Shown piece by piece: positions 1-7,385 of a stretch of DNA of 64,000 bases. Where the stretch lies: contig CBDEFR010000009.1 in assembly GCA_965237505.1 (NCBI GenBank), positions 1,612,001 to 1,676,000 on the forward strand. Reading direction: 5' to 3'. Position 1 is the first letter of the stretch. Each line of letters opens with the position of its first letter. This DNA comes from NVTR01 sp965237505. Lineage in GTDB: Bacteria > Pseudomonadota > Alphaproteobacteria > Rhodobacterales > Rhodobacteraceae. A program made the position numbers and the translations under genes. The notes under the pieces were generated by a model. That model was not told where the DNA came from and ran no database searches. It saw nothing but the letters and a program-made list of their open reading frames with translations.

Positions 1-71
1 TCCTTCTCCGCCTTCTTGGGCTGGTAGGTCATGGGCTGCACCCAAAGGTCAGGCCTGGATTTATCTGTCAT
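1..71 (-). CDS. Hypothetical protein, N-terminal fragment at window edge
   Basis: Only about 23 codons lie in the window; the protein starts MTDKSRPDLWVQPM and runs off the left edge. Its ATG (69-71) overlaps the TGA of the restriction endonuclease (68-70) in an ATGA arrangement, so it is the fourth cistron of a transposase-methyltransferase-endonuclease operon. I do not recognise the family and assign no function. The tight overlap argues that it is a real gene and probably part of the same mobile cassette. Confidence 0.5.
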   Translation of the reverse strand, partial: MTDKSRPDLWVQPMTYQPKKAEK

Positions 72-678
72 GGTAAGACTCCTATCAAGACGAGCGGCAC
101 GGCAGGGACACCACGTCCCTGCCTCAAGACGTTGAGCAAGTCCCGCTCGTAATACGGGACTCCGCTCGACATATCCTTTTCGAGTTGTTTCATCGGCAGC
201 ACTTCGATTCCTACGTCTATGATGTCGGAGACGTAGAAACTCAGGTGCTTCACAAAGAGGTCGTGAGCGACGAAGGCGTACTTGCCGAATTGGACCTCCA
301 CGGCAACGCGATCCTTCAGAAAGTCGGTTTGGTTATAGGACATGATCGGCTCATGTCCCGCCTCTTGGATCGCGGCCTTTTGCTCGTCCGCCGGACGCCC
401 GTAGATACCGCGCAAAAGTCGCTCGTCGTCTGTCACCCAGAAAGTGTTTCGCCGCTCTTTCCAGCCAAGCGCTTCCAGTCCGGTCTTGAACGCGGCGTTC
501 ATGTCCAGCGGGAATAGAGCATCCGCCCGACCATCCTCTTTTCTTTAGAAACCTTGGTTTTGCAGGCTATGGCGTCCACCCCGGCAACCACACGCTGAAC
601 CTCCAGCCATAACGCGGGCTTGTGGACGATCAGGTATTCCTCGCCGTTCAAATGCGAGTATTTGGCGTCGATCCGCAT
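68..678 (-). pseudogene. BglII-family type II restriction endonuclease, frameshifted
   Basis: The gene starts at ATG 676-678, which overlaps the methyltransferase TGA (TGATG). It runs in one frame to about 515 and continues in another frame to 68. One missing base in the CCC run near 512-516 would restore a protein of about 200 residues in which ...MLYS is followed by PLDMNAAFKTG. The second part carries TDFLKDRVAVEVQFGKY. Its D-x8-E-x-Q spacing matches the active-site Asp84, Glu93 and Gln95 of BglII, and the following FGKYAF resembles the BglII core. BglII-type enzymes are small homodimeric PD-(D/E)XK nucleases that cut AGATCT-like sites. Whether this copy is dead or carries a sequencing error cannot be told here. 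The recognition site is unknown. Confidence 0.75.
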
Positions 679-1508
679 CAATGGCCGCCATTAGGAAGGG
701 CTGGATCGTAGATCGGTTTACCCATGGGGCGGGTCCGCAACTCGCCTGATTCGAGTGCCTGCACGCGGCTCTCCGTTATCTCGACATATTGCTCGACAAT
801 ATCGCAGCCGTAGCCATGCCTGCCGTGCTTGAGGGCCGCGATGATGGCAGATCCGACGCCCATGTAGGGGTCCAAAACGGAGTCGCCCTCATCGGTTAGC
901 GAAAGAACGAGGCGCTCAACCAATTCGACGGGAAACTGGCAGGGATGGATCGTCTTCTCCGGGTGATTGTTCTTGACGTTCGGAAAGTCCCACACGTCGG
1001 TCGGGTTCTTTCCATTGGGATTCCCCGACAACTTGCCTGCGTTCGGACCCTTGAAGTGCTTCTTGCCCGGGTACTTTGCCGGCACTCGTATCGGGTCCAG
1101 GTTCCAAGTGTAATCGTCACCCTTCGTCCACCAATTGATCGTCTCGTACCGCCCGGACAGCCGCTTCGTACAGTGCAGGCCATGGCCGAATTGCCAGATG
1201 ATCCGGTTGCGCAGCTTAAGCCCTTGCGCCCGGAACAATGGATAAATCAGGGTGTCGAGAGGTACGATATCGCCATTCTCGACATAGTTTCCGACCTGCC
1301 AGCAGATTGATCCCCGATCGTCCAGGAGACGGACGCATTCGCCAATCACGCGCTCTTGCATGGCGAGATAGACGTCAAGACCGGATTTGTTCTCGTAGGA
1401 TTTGCCGAGGTTATAGGGCGGCGACGTGACAATCAGCTTGAATGTAGCGTCATCGAAATCTGTCATGAACGCGATGTTGTCTTCGCAAGAGAGGACGGCC
1501 CTCCTCAT
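678..1508 (-). CDS. Beta-class DNA methyltransferase (N4-cytosine or N6-adenine)
   Basis: 276 residues. The catalytic motif IV TSPPY is at residues 28-32, and the S-adenosylmethionine motif DPYMGVGS is near residue 213. Motif IV before motif I is the beta-class order. SPPY is common in N4-cytosine enzymes, which fits its neighbour because M.BglII makes N4-methylcytosine. The ATG lies 3 bp downstream of the upstream transposase stop and the TGA overlaps the endonuclease start, so transposase, methylase and endonuclease are translationally packed. The likely role is host protection against the linked nuclease. It looks intact, so an active methylase with a broken nuclease partner is the present state. 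The methylated base is not proven by sequence. Confidence 0.85.
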   Translation of the reverse strand: MRRAVLSCEDNIAFMTDFDDATFKLIVTSPPYNLGKSYENKSGLDVYLAMQERVIGECVRLLDDRGSICWQVGNYVENGDIVPLDTLIYPLFRAQGLKLRNRIIWQFGHGLHCTKRLSGRYETINWWTKGDDYTWNLDPIRVPAKYPGKKHFKGPNAGKLSGNPNGKNPTDVWDFPNVKNNHPEKTIHPCQFPVELVERLVLSLTDEGDSVLDPYMGVGSAIIAALKHGRHGYGCDIVEQYVEITESRVQALESGELRTRPMGKPIYDPALPNGGH

Positions 1509-1511
1509 GGC

Positions 1512-2489
1512 CTAACTCTGCGCTCCGGACTCTAATCCGTTGTCCGCAATCAGGTCTCCGTAGCGCAACCGCTTGCCGGACAGGCCCGCCGCGATCCGCG
1601 CCATGATTGCCAGCGTATCGTAATCACGGTCGTTGTGATGGCCCGTGAACTCAGTCACATAGCGATCAAGATGCTTAGCCGAGATTTTGTGGAAGGTTCC
1701 CTTGTGCGCCCGCTTGAGCATCGACCAGAACGATTCGATCCCGTTGGTATGCGCCATGCCGCGCACGTATTCACCAACGCTGTGATTTACGGCTTCATGA
1801 TTGAAACCATTGAGATTTTTATAGCCACCATGTTCATCCGTGTACACCTCAGCTCCCTTCCTGACATGTTCCCGGATAAATGATTGCAGAGTCGCGGCGT
1901 CCGTGGAAGCGGTGACTTGAGCGTGGACCCGGTTTGTGATCCGATCCTTAACGCCAACAGCCGCCAATTTCCCGGCTGGGCCACGGCCCTTTAGCTGTTT
2001 CCGCTTCGCCCTTGGCATATTGGCGCGCCGCCCACCGAAATATGTTTCATCGGCCTCTGCAGGGCCGGAGAATACCGCACTCTCGCGGATCCACGATTCG
2101 CGAATGCGATGGGCCAGATGCCATGCGCTCTTCTGCGTGATATCTAGATCACGGTGAAGCTTCATGCTTGAGACACCCTTCAGGTTCGTTGACAGCAGAT
2201 AGATGGCGATGGCCCAAATGCGATAACCCATCTTCGTCCCCTTCATGGCCGTTCCGGTCTTGAGCGAGAACTGATAGCGATTTGGACAGTCGCGGCAACG
2301 GTGCGTCATCGTGCGATGCTTGATCGGCGTCTGAATGTTTAACGATCCGCACTTCGGGCAGTACGGGCCACCGGGCCAAATCTCTGACTCGATCCATTTC
2401 TGCGCGGCGGCGTCATCGGGAAACAGGTCCATGACCTGAACGAAACTCAGTCCTTTGCGCTTATGCTTGCCAGGTGCGTTGCGTGCCAT
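1512..2489 (-). CDS. IS1595-family transposase heading an R-M cassette
   Basis: 325 residues. The N-terminal zinc ribbon reads CPKC...CRDC, followed by an ISXO2-like DDE domain with the acidic signatures EADETYFGG and VYTDEHGGY and a late TNGIESFWSMLKRA segment. This architecture is the IS1595 family. The stop (1512-1514) is only 3 bp from the methyltransferase ATG, which is unusual for a plain IS and indicates co-transcription with the R-M genes. It appears full length. It differs clearly from the three other IS1595 transposase types in the window. Confidence 0.9.
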   Translation of the reverse strand: MARNAPGKHKRKGLSFVQVMDLFPDDAAAQKWIESEIWPGGPYCPKCGSLNIQTPIKHRTMTHRCRDCPNRYQFSLKTGTAMKGTKMGYRIWAIAIYLLSTNLKGVSSMKLHRDLDITQKSAWHLAHRIRESWIRESAVFSGPAEADETYFGGRRANMPRAKRKQLKGRGPAGKLAAVGVKDRITNRVHAQVTASTDAATLQSFIREHVRKGAEVYTDEHGGYKNLNGFNHEAVNHSVGEYVRGMAHTNGIESFWSMLKRAHKGTFHKISAKHLDRYVTEFTGHHNDRDYDTLAIMARIAAGLSGKRLRYGDLIADNGLESGAQS

Positions 2490-2499
2490 GAGAAAACCC

Positions 2500-2563
2500 T
2501 CCGTTGGGATTCTTATATAATATTGGGATTCTCATGTCAATGGGATTTTCGTATATAATCTCC
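2500..2563 (-). promoter_or_regulatory. Triplicated TGGGATT motif upstream of transposase/R-M operon
   Basis: The motif TGGGATT occurs at 2505, 2524 and 2541 (spacing 19 and 17 bp), interleaved with AT-rich TATATAAT tracts. This lies between the element end and the transposase ATG. The repeats could be transposase-binding sites or operators for the operon; the TATATAAT tracts are candidate -10 elements. Function is inferred from position only. Confidence 0.4.
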
Positions 2564-3161
2564 AAACCGATGGGGTTGTACGCTGGCGGCGCATTGATCT
2601 GAAACGCAAGATCGAAGAGCGCTTCGGCGTCACCATGCATGAGCGAACTGTTGGCAAACAATTGGCAAGCCTGGGCTTTCGGCGTCTGTCGGTGCGCCCG
2701 CAGCATCCGAAATCCGACCCGGATGCACAGGAGGCTTTTAAAAAAACTTCGCCGCAGAGGTAGAAGCAGCCTTGCCGGAAACAGCCCGCAGCAAGCCCCT
2801 GGAGATATGGTTTCAGGATGAAGCGCGGGTTGGCCAGCAGGGCACGCTCACCCGTATCTGGGCCGAGCGTGGAACACGCCCCCGTGCCCCGCGCGACACC
2901 CGCTATATCTGGAGATACATTTTCGGCGCCGTCTGCCCGGAACGGGCTGAAGCGGCCGCTCTGATCATGCCACATGCCGACACACAGGCCATGAGCGCGC
3001 ATCTCGCCGAGATCGCTAAAACCGTCGCATCGGGCGCACATGCCCTTCTCATTCTGGATGGCGCTGGCTGGCACGGTTCGGCAGAGCTGGAGGTACCCGA
3101 CAACATCACCCTGCTCAAACTCCCGCCCTATTCCCCTGAACTCAACCCGATGGAAAATGTG
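2564..3161 (+). pseudogene. IS630 transposase, 5'-truncated and 3'-truncated remnant (copy A1)
   Basis: It is nearly identical to the central part of the complete IS630 at 38085-39245. The end of orfA runs to the A7 slippery run near 2740 and is followed by orfB from about 2745. The orfB part includes IWFQDEARVGQ and SPELNPMENVW, which belong to the mariner-like DDE domain. The 5' half is cut by the R-M-bearing IS1595 at 2564. The 3' end stops at GAAAATGTG (3161), where the next IS1595 element begins. The missing 3' part matches the fragment at 41386-41562. Confidence 0.85.
3154..3161. repeat. 8-bp flank AAAATGTG, left side of 38-kb composite
   Basis: AAAATGTG lies directly outside the transposase end of the left IS1595 copy. 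The same 8 bp lies directly outside the transposase end of the right copy (41386-41393). Eight bp is the usual IS1595 target duplication length. The IS630 sequence that should follow (TGGGCTTAT) also resembles the element end, so recombination at this homology is an alternative source. Confidence 0.5.
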
Positions 3162-3208
3162 TGGGCTTATCCCCTTGACATACGGAAAATCATACCCATA
3201 TTAAAGGT

Positions 3209-4078
3209 ATGAAACAGACAACTATCCGCCAATTTTACCAGCGATTTCCAGATGATGCCACCTGCCTTGAGCACCTTTTCAATACACGCTTTGGTCAAGG
3301 TCACGAATGCCCCAAGTGCAAGCGTGAAGCCAAGTGGTATCGCCTCAAAAAGGAAATGGCATTTTCGTGCGAGTGGTGCGGGAATCATATTCACCCTATG
3401 GTAGGCACTATTTTTGAAAAGTCCCGCACACCGCTGCAACTGTGGTTCTATGCCGTGTTCTTGTTCACCACGACGCGCAACGGTGTTGCTGCGAAGGAAC
3501 TTCAACGCCAGTTGGGTGTCACCTACAAGACCGCATGGCGCATGGGTCACAAAATCCGCGAGCATATGGCGCTGGTGGACGGCGACGGCATGCTGGGTGG
3601 CATGGTTGAGGTTGATGAAACCTATGTCGGCGGCTACATGCCCGGTGGACAGGGCGGCAAGGGCAAGGCAATCGTTATGGGAATGCTCGAAAAGGGCGGC
3701 GACGTAATCACCGAAGTTATTCCTGACCGGACAAGCAAGTCTCTTATGCTGCACATTCGCGACCACATTGAAGAAGGCTCAGAAGTCCACACCGATGAGC
3801 ACAAAGGTTACAACCCGCTGGACCGCACCGACGATTACATGCGGCTGGCAGTCGATCACAGCAAGTCAGAATACGTTGGCGATCTGGGCGAAACCACAAA
3901 CTCAATCGAAGGCTTTTTCTCTCAGTTGAAACGCACGATCAGCGGAACGCATATCTACGTCTCCGAAAAGCACCTTCTGAAATACGCCAAGGAATGTGAG
4001 TTTCGCTTCAATCGCCGGCTTCGCCCTGAGACGATGCTTTCGGAACTGCTTTCCCGCTTCCCTGAGTTGCGGACTTAA
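3209..4078 (+). CDS. IS1595-family transposase (passenger-carrying type), copy 1
   Basis: 289 residues. The zinc ribbon is CPKC (34-37) with CEWC (54-57). The DDE-type core has Asp136 in VEVDETYVGG, Asp196 in VHTDEHKGY and Glu234 in NSIEGFFSQLKR. The length is normal for the family. The protein is identical to that of copy 2 at 40469-41338, so both are likely recent and active. The start codon lies 47 bp inside the element end. Confidence 0.93.
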   Translation: MKQTTIRQFYQRFPDDATCLEHLFNTRFGQGHECPKCKREAKWYRLKKEMAFSCEWCGNHIHPMVGTIFEKSRTPLQLWFYAVFLFTTTRNGVAAKELQRQLGVTYKTAWRMGHKIREHMALVDGDGMLGGMVEVDETYVGGYMPGGQGGKGKAIVMGMLEKGGDVITEVIPDRTSKSLMLHIRDHIEEGSEVHTDEHKGYNPLDRTDDYMRLAVDHSKSEYVGDLGETTNSIEGFFSQLKRTISGTHIYVSEKHLLKYAKECEFRFNRRLRPETMLSELLSRFPELRT

Positions 4079-4188
4079 GGATCGCGTCGAATTTATCAAG
4101 GTCGCCCGGTGGGTCGGCCTCGTGTTCCTTGATGAAGTCTTCGGTATTACCGGTCTGGCGGGCTGTTTTCAGGTTATACCAGCGGCAT

Positions 4189-4743
4189 TTAACATTGACC
4201 GATATGGGCCCATTTTCGCATTCCGATTGATGTGATGGTTTCGGGCTGTGCGATGAGCTTGTTCCAAGCTTCGCATCCAGCATCGACGATGGCATTGTAG
4301 TCTTCGAACACGCGGTTGGAGAGCCAATTGGCGCGCAAGTACTGCCAGATATTTTCCACCGGGTTCAGTTCCGGAGCGCGCGATGGCAGCAGGATGATGG
4401 TGAGGTTCTTCGGGACTTTGAGTTTGCCGGTGGTGTGCCATCCGGCCCGATCCATCAGCACAACCGCATGGGCCTTTCGGGCGACGTGGCGGCTGATCTC
4501 GTCGAGATGCATCTGCATGGCTTGCGCGTCCGCCCAAGGCAGCATGAGCGCCGCCCCCTTGCCGTGAGCCGGACAGATGGCGCCGAACAGATAGGCGTTG
4601 CGATAGCGCTGATCGGCCGGCTGGCGGGGGCGCGTGCCCTTTCTTGCCCACAGGCGCGTCAGGCCATTCTTCTGGCCAAGGCGTGCTTCGTCCTGGAACC
4701 AGATCTCCACCGGCGTTCCCGCTGGCAGGTCAGCTATATGCAC
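4189..4743 (-). CDS. IS630-B transposase orfB (DDE domain)
   Basis: 184 residues from the first in-frame start. The protein is probably made as a -1 fusion to orfA at the TTTAAAAAAAC tract near 4770, because the orfB frame stays open back to that run (KNFTDTLQVHIADLP). The DDE superfamily endonuclease core is visible as VEIWFQDEARLGQ, VVLMDRAGWHT and APELNPVENIWQYL, giving Asp, Asp and Glu in IS630/Tc1 spacing. It performs strand cleavage and joining. Confidence 0.88.
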   Translation of the reverse strand: MHIADLPAGTPVEIWFQDEARLGQKNGLTRLWARKGTRPRQPADQRYRNAYLFGAICPAHGKGAALMLPWADAQAMQMHLDEISRHVARKAHAVVLMDRAGWHTTGKLKVPKNLTIILLPSRAPELNPVENIWQYLRANWLSNRVFEDYNAIVDAGCEAWNKLIAQPETITSIGMRKWAHIGQC

Positions 4744-5255
4744 CTGGAGCGTGTCGGTGAAGTTTTTTTAAACGCCTCGATGATCCGCTTATCCTGCCTG
4801 GGATGCTGCGGGCGGGCGCTGATATGGGCAAAGCCCAGTTCGCCAAGCAGTCTGGATATCCCGCGCTCGGAATAGATGACGCCAAAGCGCGCCTCGATCA
4901 CCCGCTTCAGGTCGATCCGCCGCCAGCGGACAACCCCGTCCACCGCCGGATCGGGGCCGGTCTCGACAATCTCGCCAAGTTCTTTCATCTGGACATCGCT
5001 CAGGTAGCGCGTCCGGCCCGCGCCCTTGCGGTTGGTGAGGCCATCCGGTCCCTCTTCGTTGAACCGGTGAACCCAGTCCCGCAGGGTTTGGCGATCCATC
5101 CCACCGATCCTTGCGGCCTCTCCACGGCTCATGCCATCGTAGACCGCCGCAAGAGACAACAGACGGCGGCTCTGCCGGGCATCCTTGCAACGGCTGGCGA
5201 GTTTACGAAGGTGGCGGGCATCAAAGTCGCGACGAAGCGGAACACTGGCTGGCAT
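4734..5255 (-). CDS. IS630-B transposase orfA (helix-turn-helix, winged helix)
   Basis: 173 residues. It contains the N-terminal helix-turn-helix expected for binding IS630 ends (SRGEAARIGGMDRQTLRDW) and a second winged-helix segment (GVIYSERGISRLLGELGF). It ends EAFKKTSPTRSRCI just past the A7 slippery run. Product made without the frameshift would be a DNA-binding protein lacking catalytic residues. No damage is seen. Confidence 0.88.
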   Translation of the reverse strand: MPASVPLRRDFDARHLRKLASRCKDARQSRRLLSLAAVYDGMSRGEAARIGGMDRQTLRDWVHRFNEEGPDGLTNRKGAGRTRYLSDVQMKELGEIVETGPDPAVDGVVRWRRIDLKRVIEARFGVIYSERGISRLLGELGFAHISARPQHPRQDKRIIEAFKKTSPTRSRCI

Positions 5256-5337
5256 GGCGATCCTCCTTTGCCAACCTTGAATCAGATCAAAACCGATTTG
5301 GGAATCCCCACAGAGTCAGAAATTGATGCCGTTGGTA

Positions 5338-6255
5338 TTAATCATCGTCAAACAATTCCTGTTGTATGGTTCGGTCCTCAAGTACTTCAAGTACCTCAAG
5401 AACCACAATGGTTTCGGATATTAGTTCGTTGTCGAAGCCATAACGCATTTCCATAGAAACCGTGCACCTAAGCGCATCGCCGGGACGAACATCGACTTTT
5501 CGGCCCTGAAATCTCGACAGGAAACTTTCATCCGCAATTCGCGCAGAAAGCGTTCTTTTTCCGTGTCGCAAATCCCATTTTGAGCTTCCCAGATAGTCAG
5601 GCTTTTTTACAGCGACAATCATTTCAGCAGCGGGAGTAGTGATAGTTTCCTTAGTGGCCAGGTCAGCTAGTTCTTCCAAGTCAATTGTGACCGACATATT
5701 CATGTCAATGCGCTCATCATCTGTAATCAGGTAGACCCTATCGTCTTTTCCAAGTCGTTCTTTTCCGGTCTGAATTTGGCGCATTGCATCTATAAGCGCG
5801 GCAGGATCAGGCGGGGAATAGTCGGGTAGGTGCCGAACGTCTGTTTCTTGCGCCAATTTCACTAAGTCCCGCCTCAGATCGGTAAGTTTGCGCGGCGCTA
5901 CGTCATCATCTATCCAGCTAAGAACCATATACTTGGCGCGCACCAAATACTTGCCCACAGCGGGCTTCCAATCCAATTCTTTAAGCGCTTGGTCGTCTGT
6001 GGAATTTAGGGCGTTACGAAGCCAAACCTTCAGCGAACCCGCTTCAACATCTTCCAGCACCATTACAGTTTCAATGCTGGTGTCGATTGAGCTTACTAGC
6101 GTGCGATCAAGCGCTTCAAAAGCGTGGATAAAATCAGAAGCAGCCGAGAACACGCGCGTTGGTGATGCCTCACCCTTTTGGAAATCAATGACCAGCGCAA
6201 AATCCGCATTGGGCGGGGTGGCGGGCTTTTTAGTCGTCGCTGTCAGTTTAGCCAT
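5338..6255 (-). CDS. Passenger protein of IS1595-type element, unknown function, copy 1
   Basis: 305 residues, identical to the product of 39456-40373. I do not recognise the family. It looks like a soluble acidic protein with no signal peptide or membrane segment. The N-terminal part (residues 17-75, FALVIDFQKGE...GSLKVWLRNAL) and the C-terminal part (KKPDYLGSSKWDLRHG...RPGDALRCTV) look like two separate folded domains. The C-terminus is EVLEVLEDRTIQQELFDDD. The RBS GGGGAG precedes ATG at good spacing. Identity in two element copies shows that it travels with the transposase; it may help maintain the element or affect phage or plasmid defence, but there is no direct evidence. Confidence 0.85.
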   Translation of the reverse strand: MAKLTATTKKPATPPNADFALVIDFQKGEASPTRVFSAASDFIHAFEALDRTLVSSIDTSIETVMVLEDVEAGSLKVWLRNALNSTDDQALKELDWKPAVGKYLVRAKYMVLSWIDDDVAPRKLTDLRRDLVKLAQETDVRHLPDYSPPDPAALIDAMRQIQTGKERLGKDDRVYLITDDERIDMNMSVTIDLEELADLATKETITTPAAEMIVAVKKPDYLGSSKWDLRHGKRTLSARIADESFLSRFQGRKVDVRPGDALRCTVSMEMRYGFDNELISETIVVLEVLEVLEDRTIQQELFDDD

Positions 6256-6335
6256 AAATCACTCCCCTACTCATAATTGCACAATGACAGCCAAGAGTGA
6301 ATCATTGGTGTCCGTATTCTGAGGGGATACACGCC

Positions 6336-6515
6336 AAAATTATCCTGTTTTCATATCTACAGCCAATTGATATCAGTGCTGCTTCGTTTAATTCCTCAAT
6401 TGGTGCGTATTATGGCGATTGATTTCAAAGGCTGTCACTATCCCAAATCGGTGGTGCTTTATGCGGTAGCTTTCTATTTGCGCTACCCTGTGTCCTATCG
6501 GGACCTTGATGCGCA
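6336..6515 (+). pseudogene. IS6-family transposase, 5' part
   Basis: From ATG 6412 the frame reads MAIDFKGCHYPKSVV...YPVSYRDLDA. This is the N-terminus typical of IS6/IS26-family transposases, which have KGxH...VSYRDL before the helix-turn-helix. It is interrupted at 6516 by an IS21 and resumes at 9086. The IS6 left terminal repeat is missing; the element is cut off by the IS1595 end at 6335. Confidence 0.8.
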
Positions 6516-6616
6516 TTCCGGGGTATTCGGCCACCCATTCCGACAGCATCTGGCCACCTAAACCGGAGTATCCGGCCACCTGTGGCGCGCTGCGTTGAGG
6601 CGTGAGTTTTTCGATA

Positions 6617-7375
6617 TCACCTTTGGCAGTTTTCGTCACCGGTTTTGGCCATGGTCTTTCTCAGCGACTGGCCGCTGAGTTCCAGTCGATAGGCGTTGTG
6701 CACAATGCGGTCGAGGATGGCGTCGGCGAAGGTGGGTTCGCCGATGACATCGTGCCAGGTTGAGAGCGGCAGCTGGCTGGTGATGAGGGTGGAGCCTGCA
6801 CCGTACCGGTCCTCGACGATTTCAATCAAATCGCGGCGCTGGCTGGCTGTGAGGCGGTCGGGGCCCCAATCGTCGAGGATCAGCAACTGCGTCTTGGTGA
6901 GGCTTCGAAAGAGGCGCGGGAAACGGCCGTCGCCGTGGGCCAATTCCAGTTCATCGAAGAGCCTTGGCAGGCGTCTGTAGAGCACGGTCACGCCTGTTCG
7001 GCAGGCAGCCTGCGCGAGCGCGCAGGCCAGCCATGTTTTGCCCACACCGCAGGGTCCGGTGAGGATCAGGTTACGGTTATCGGCAATCCATTTGCCTGTC
7101 AGAAGCTCCTGGAACAGCGCCTTGTCGAGGCCGCGCCGGGCGCGGTAGTCGACATCTTCGGGGCTGGCGCCAACATGGCGCAGGCGGGCCGAGCGCATGC
7201 GGCTCTCAAACCGTTTGGTCTCGCGGCTGGCGGTCTCCCGATCAATGAGCAGACCCAGCCATTCGGCGTGGCTGAGATCGGCGGTGCCGTCCTGTGTTTC
7301 CAATTCAGCGAAAGCCTGGGCCATGCCGTCAAGCTTTAGGGTTTGTAGTTGACCCAGAGTTGGGTGATTGAGCAT
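6617..7375 (-). CDS. istB: IstB-like AAA+ ATPase helper of IS21-A
   Basis: 252 residues from ATG 7375 (MLNHPTLGQL). Walker A is GPCGVGKTW and Walker B is LLILDDWG. The protein is the target-selecting AAA+ helper of IS21 transposition, working with IstA. The start lies 11 bp downstream of the istA stop. It belongs to a different IstB subgroup from the other istB genes in this window. It is intact. Confidence 0.92.
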   Translation of the reverse strand: MLNHPTLGQLQTLKLDGMAQAFAELETQDGTADLSHAEWLGLLIDRETASRETKRFESRMRSARLRHVGASPEDVDYRARRGLDKALFQELLTGKWIADNRNLILTGPCGVGKTWLACALAQAACRTGVTVLYRRLPRLFDELELAHGDGRFPRLFRSLTKTQLLILDDWGPDRLTASQRRDLIEIVEDRYGAGSTLITSQLPLSTWHDVIGEPTFADAILDRIVHNAYRLELSGQSLRKTMAKTGDENCQR

Positions 7376-7385
7376 TGTCTCTCCT

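Larger units (their letters stand above)
1..2563 (-). mobile_element. IS1595-family element carrying R-M passenger genes (left end outside window)
   Basis: The transposase-proximal end lies at about 2563. IS630 sequence resumes there at 2564 (AAACCGATGG), where complete IS630 copies in this window read CCCGAAACCGATGG. The outermost bases, read inward on the minus strand, are GGAGATTATATACG. The eight bases 2564-2571 (AAACCGAT) are the predicted target duplication; the other copy would lie left of the window. Cargo read so far: methyltransferase, BglII-like endonuclease, and the start of another gene. Confidence 0.6.
4177..5338 (-). mobile_element. IS630-family element, second type (IS630-B)
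   Basis: The ends read TACCAGCGGCA and, from the other side, ATACCAACGGCA. Comparison with the uninterrupted sequence at 40370-40385 shows insertion into GGTTAATC, with TA repeated on each side as expected for IS630. It carries two overlapping frames on the minus strand joined by an A7 run. The proteins are related to, but clearly distinct from, the other IS630 type in this window. Confidence 0.85.
3162..6335 (+). mobile_element. IS1595-family element with passenger gene, copy 1 (interrupted by IS630)
   Basis: The element holds a plus-strand transposase (3209-4078) and a convergent minus-strand passenger gene (5338-6255). Its terminal inverted repeats share TATCCCCT and ATACGGA: the transposase end reads GGGCTTATCCCCTTGACAT and the passenger end, read inward, GGCGTGTATCCCCTCAGA. 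A different IS630 (4177-5338) sits just after the passenger stop codon. Without it the element would be about 2.0 kb, matching copy 2 at 39376-41385. Confidence 0.85.
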
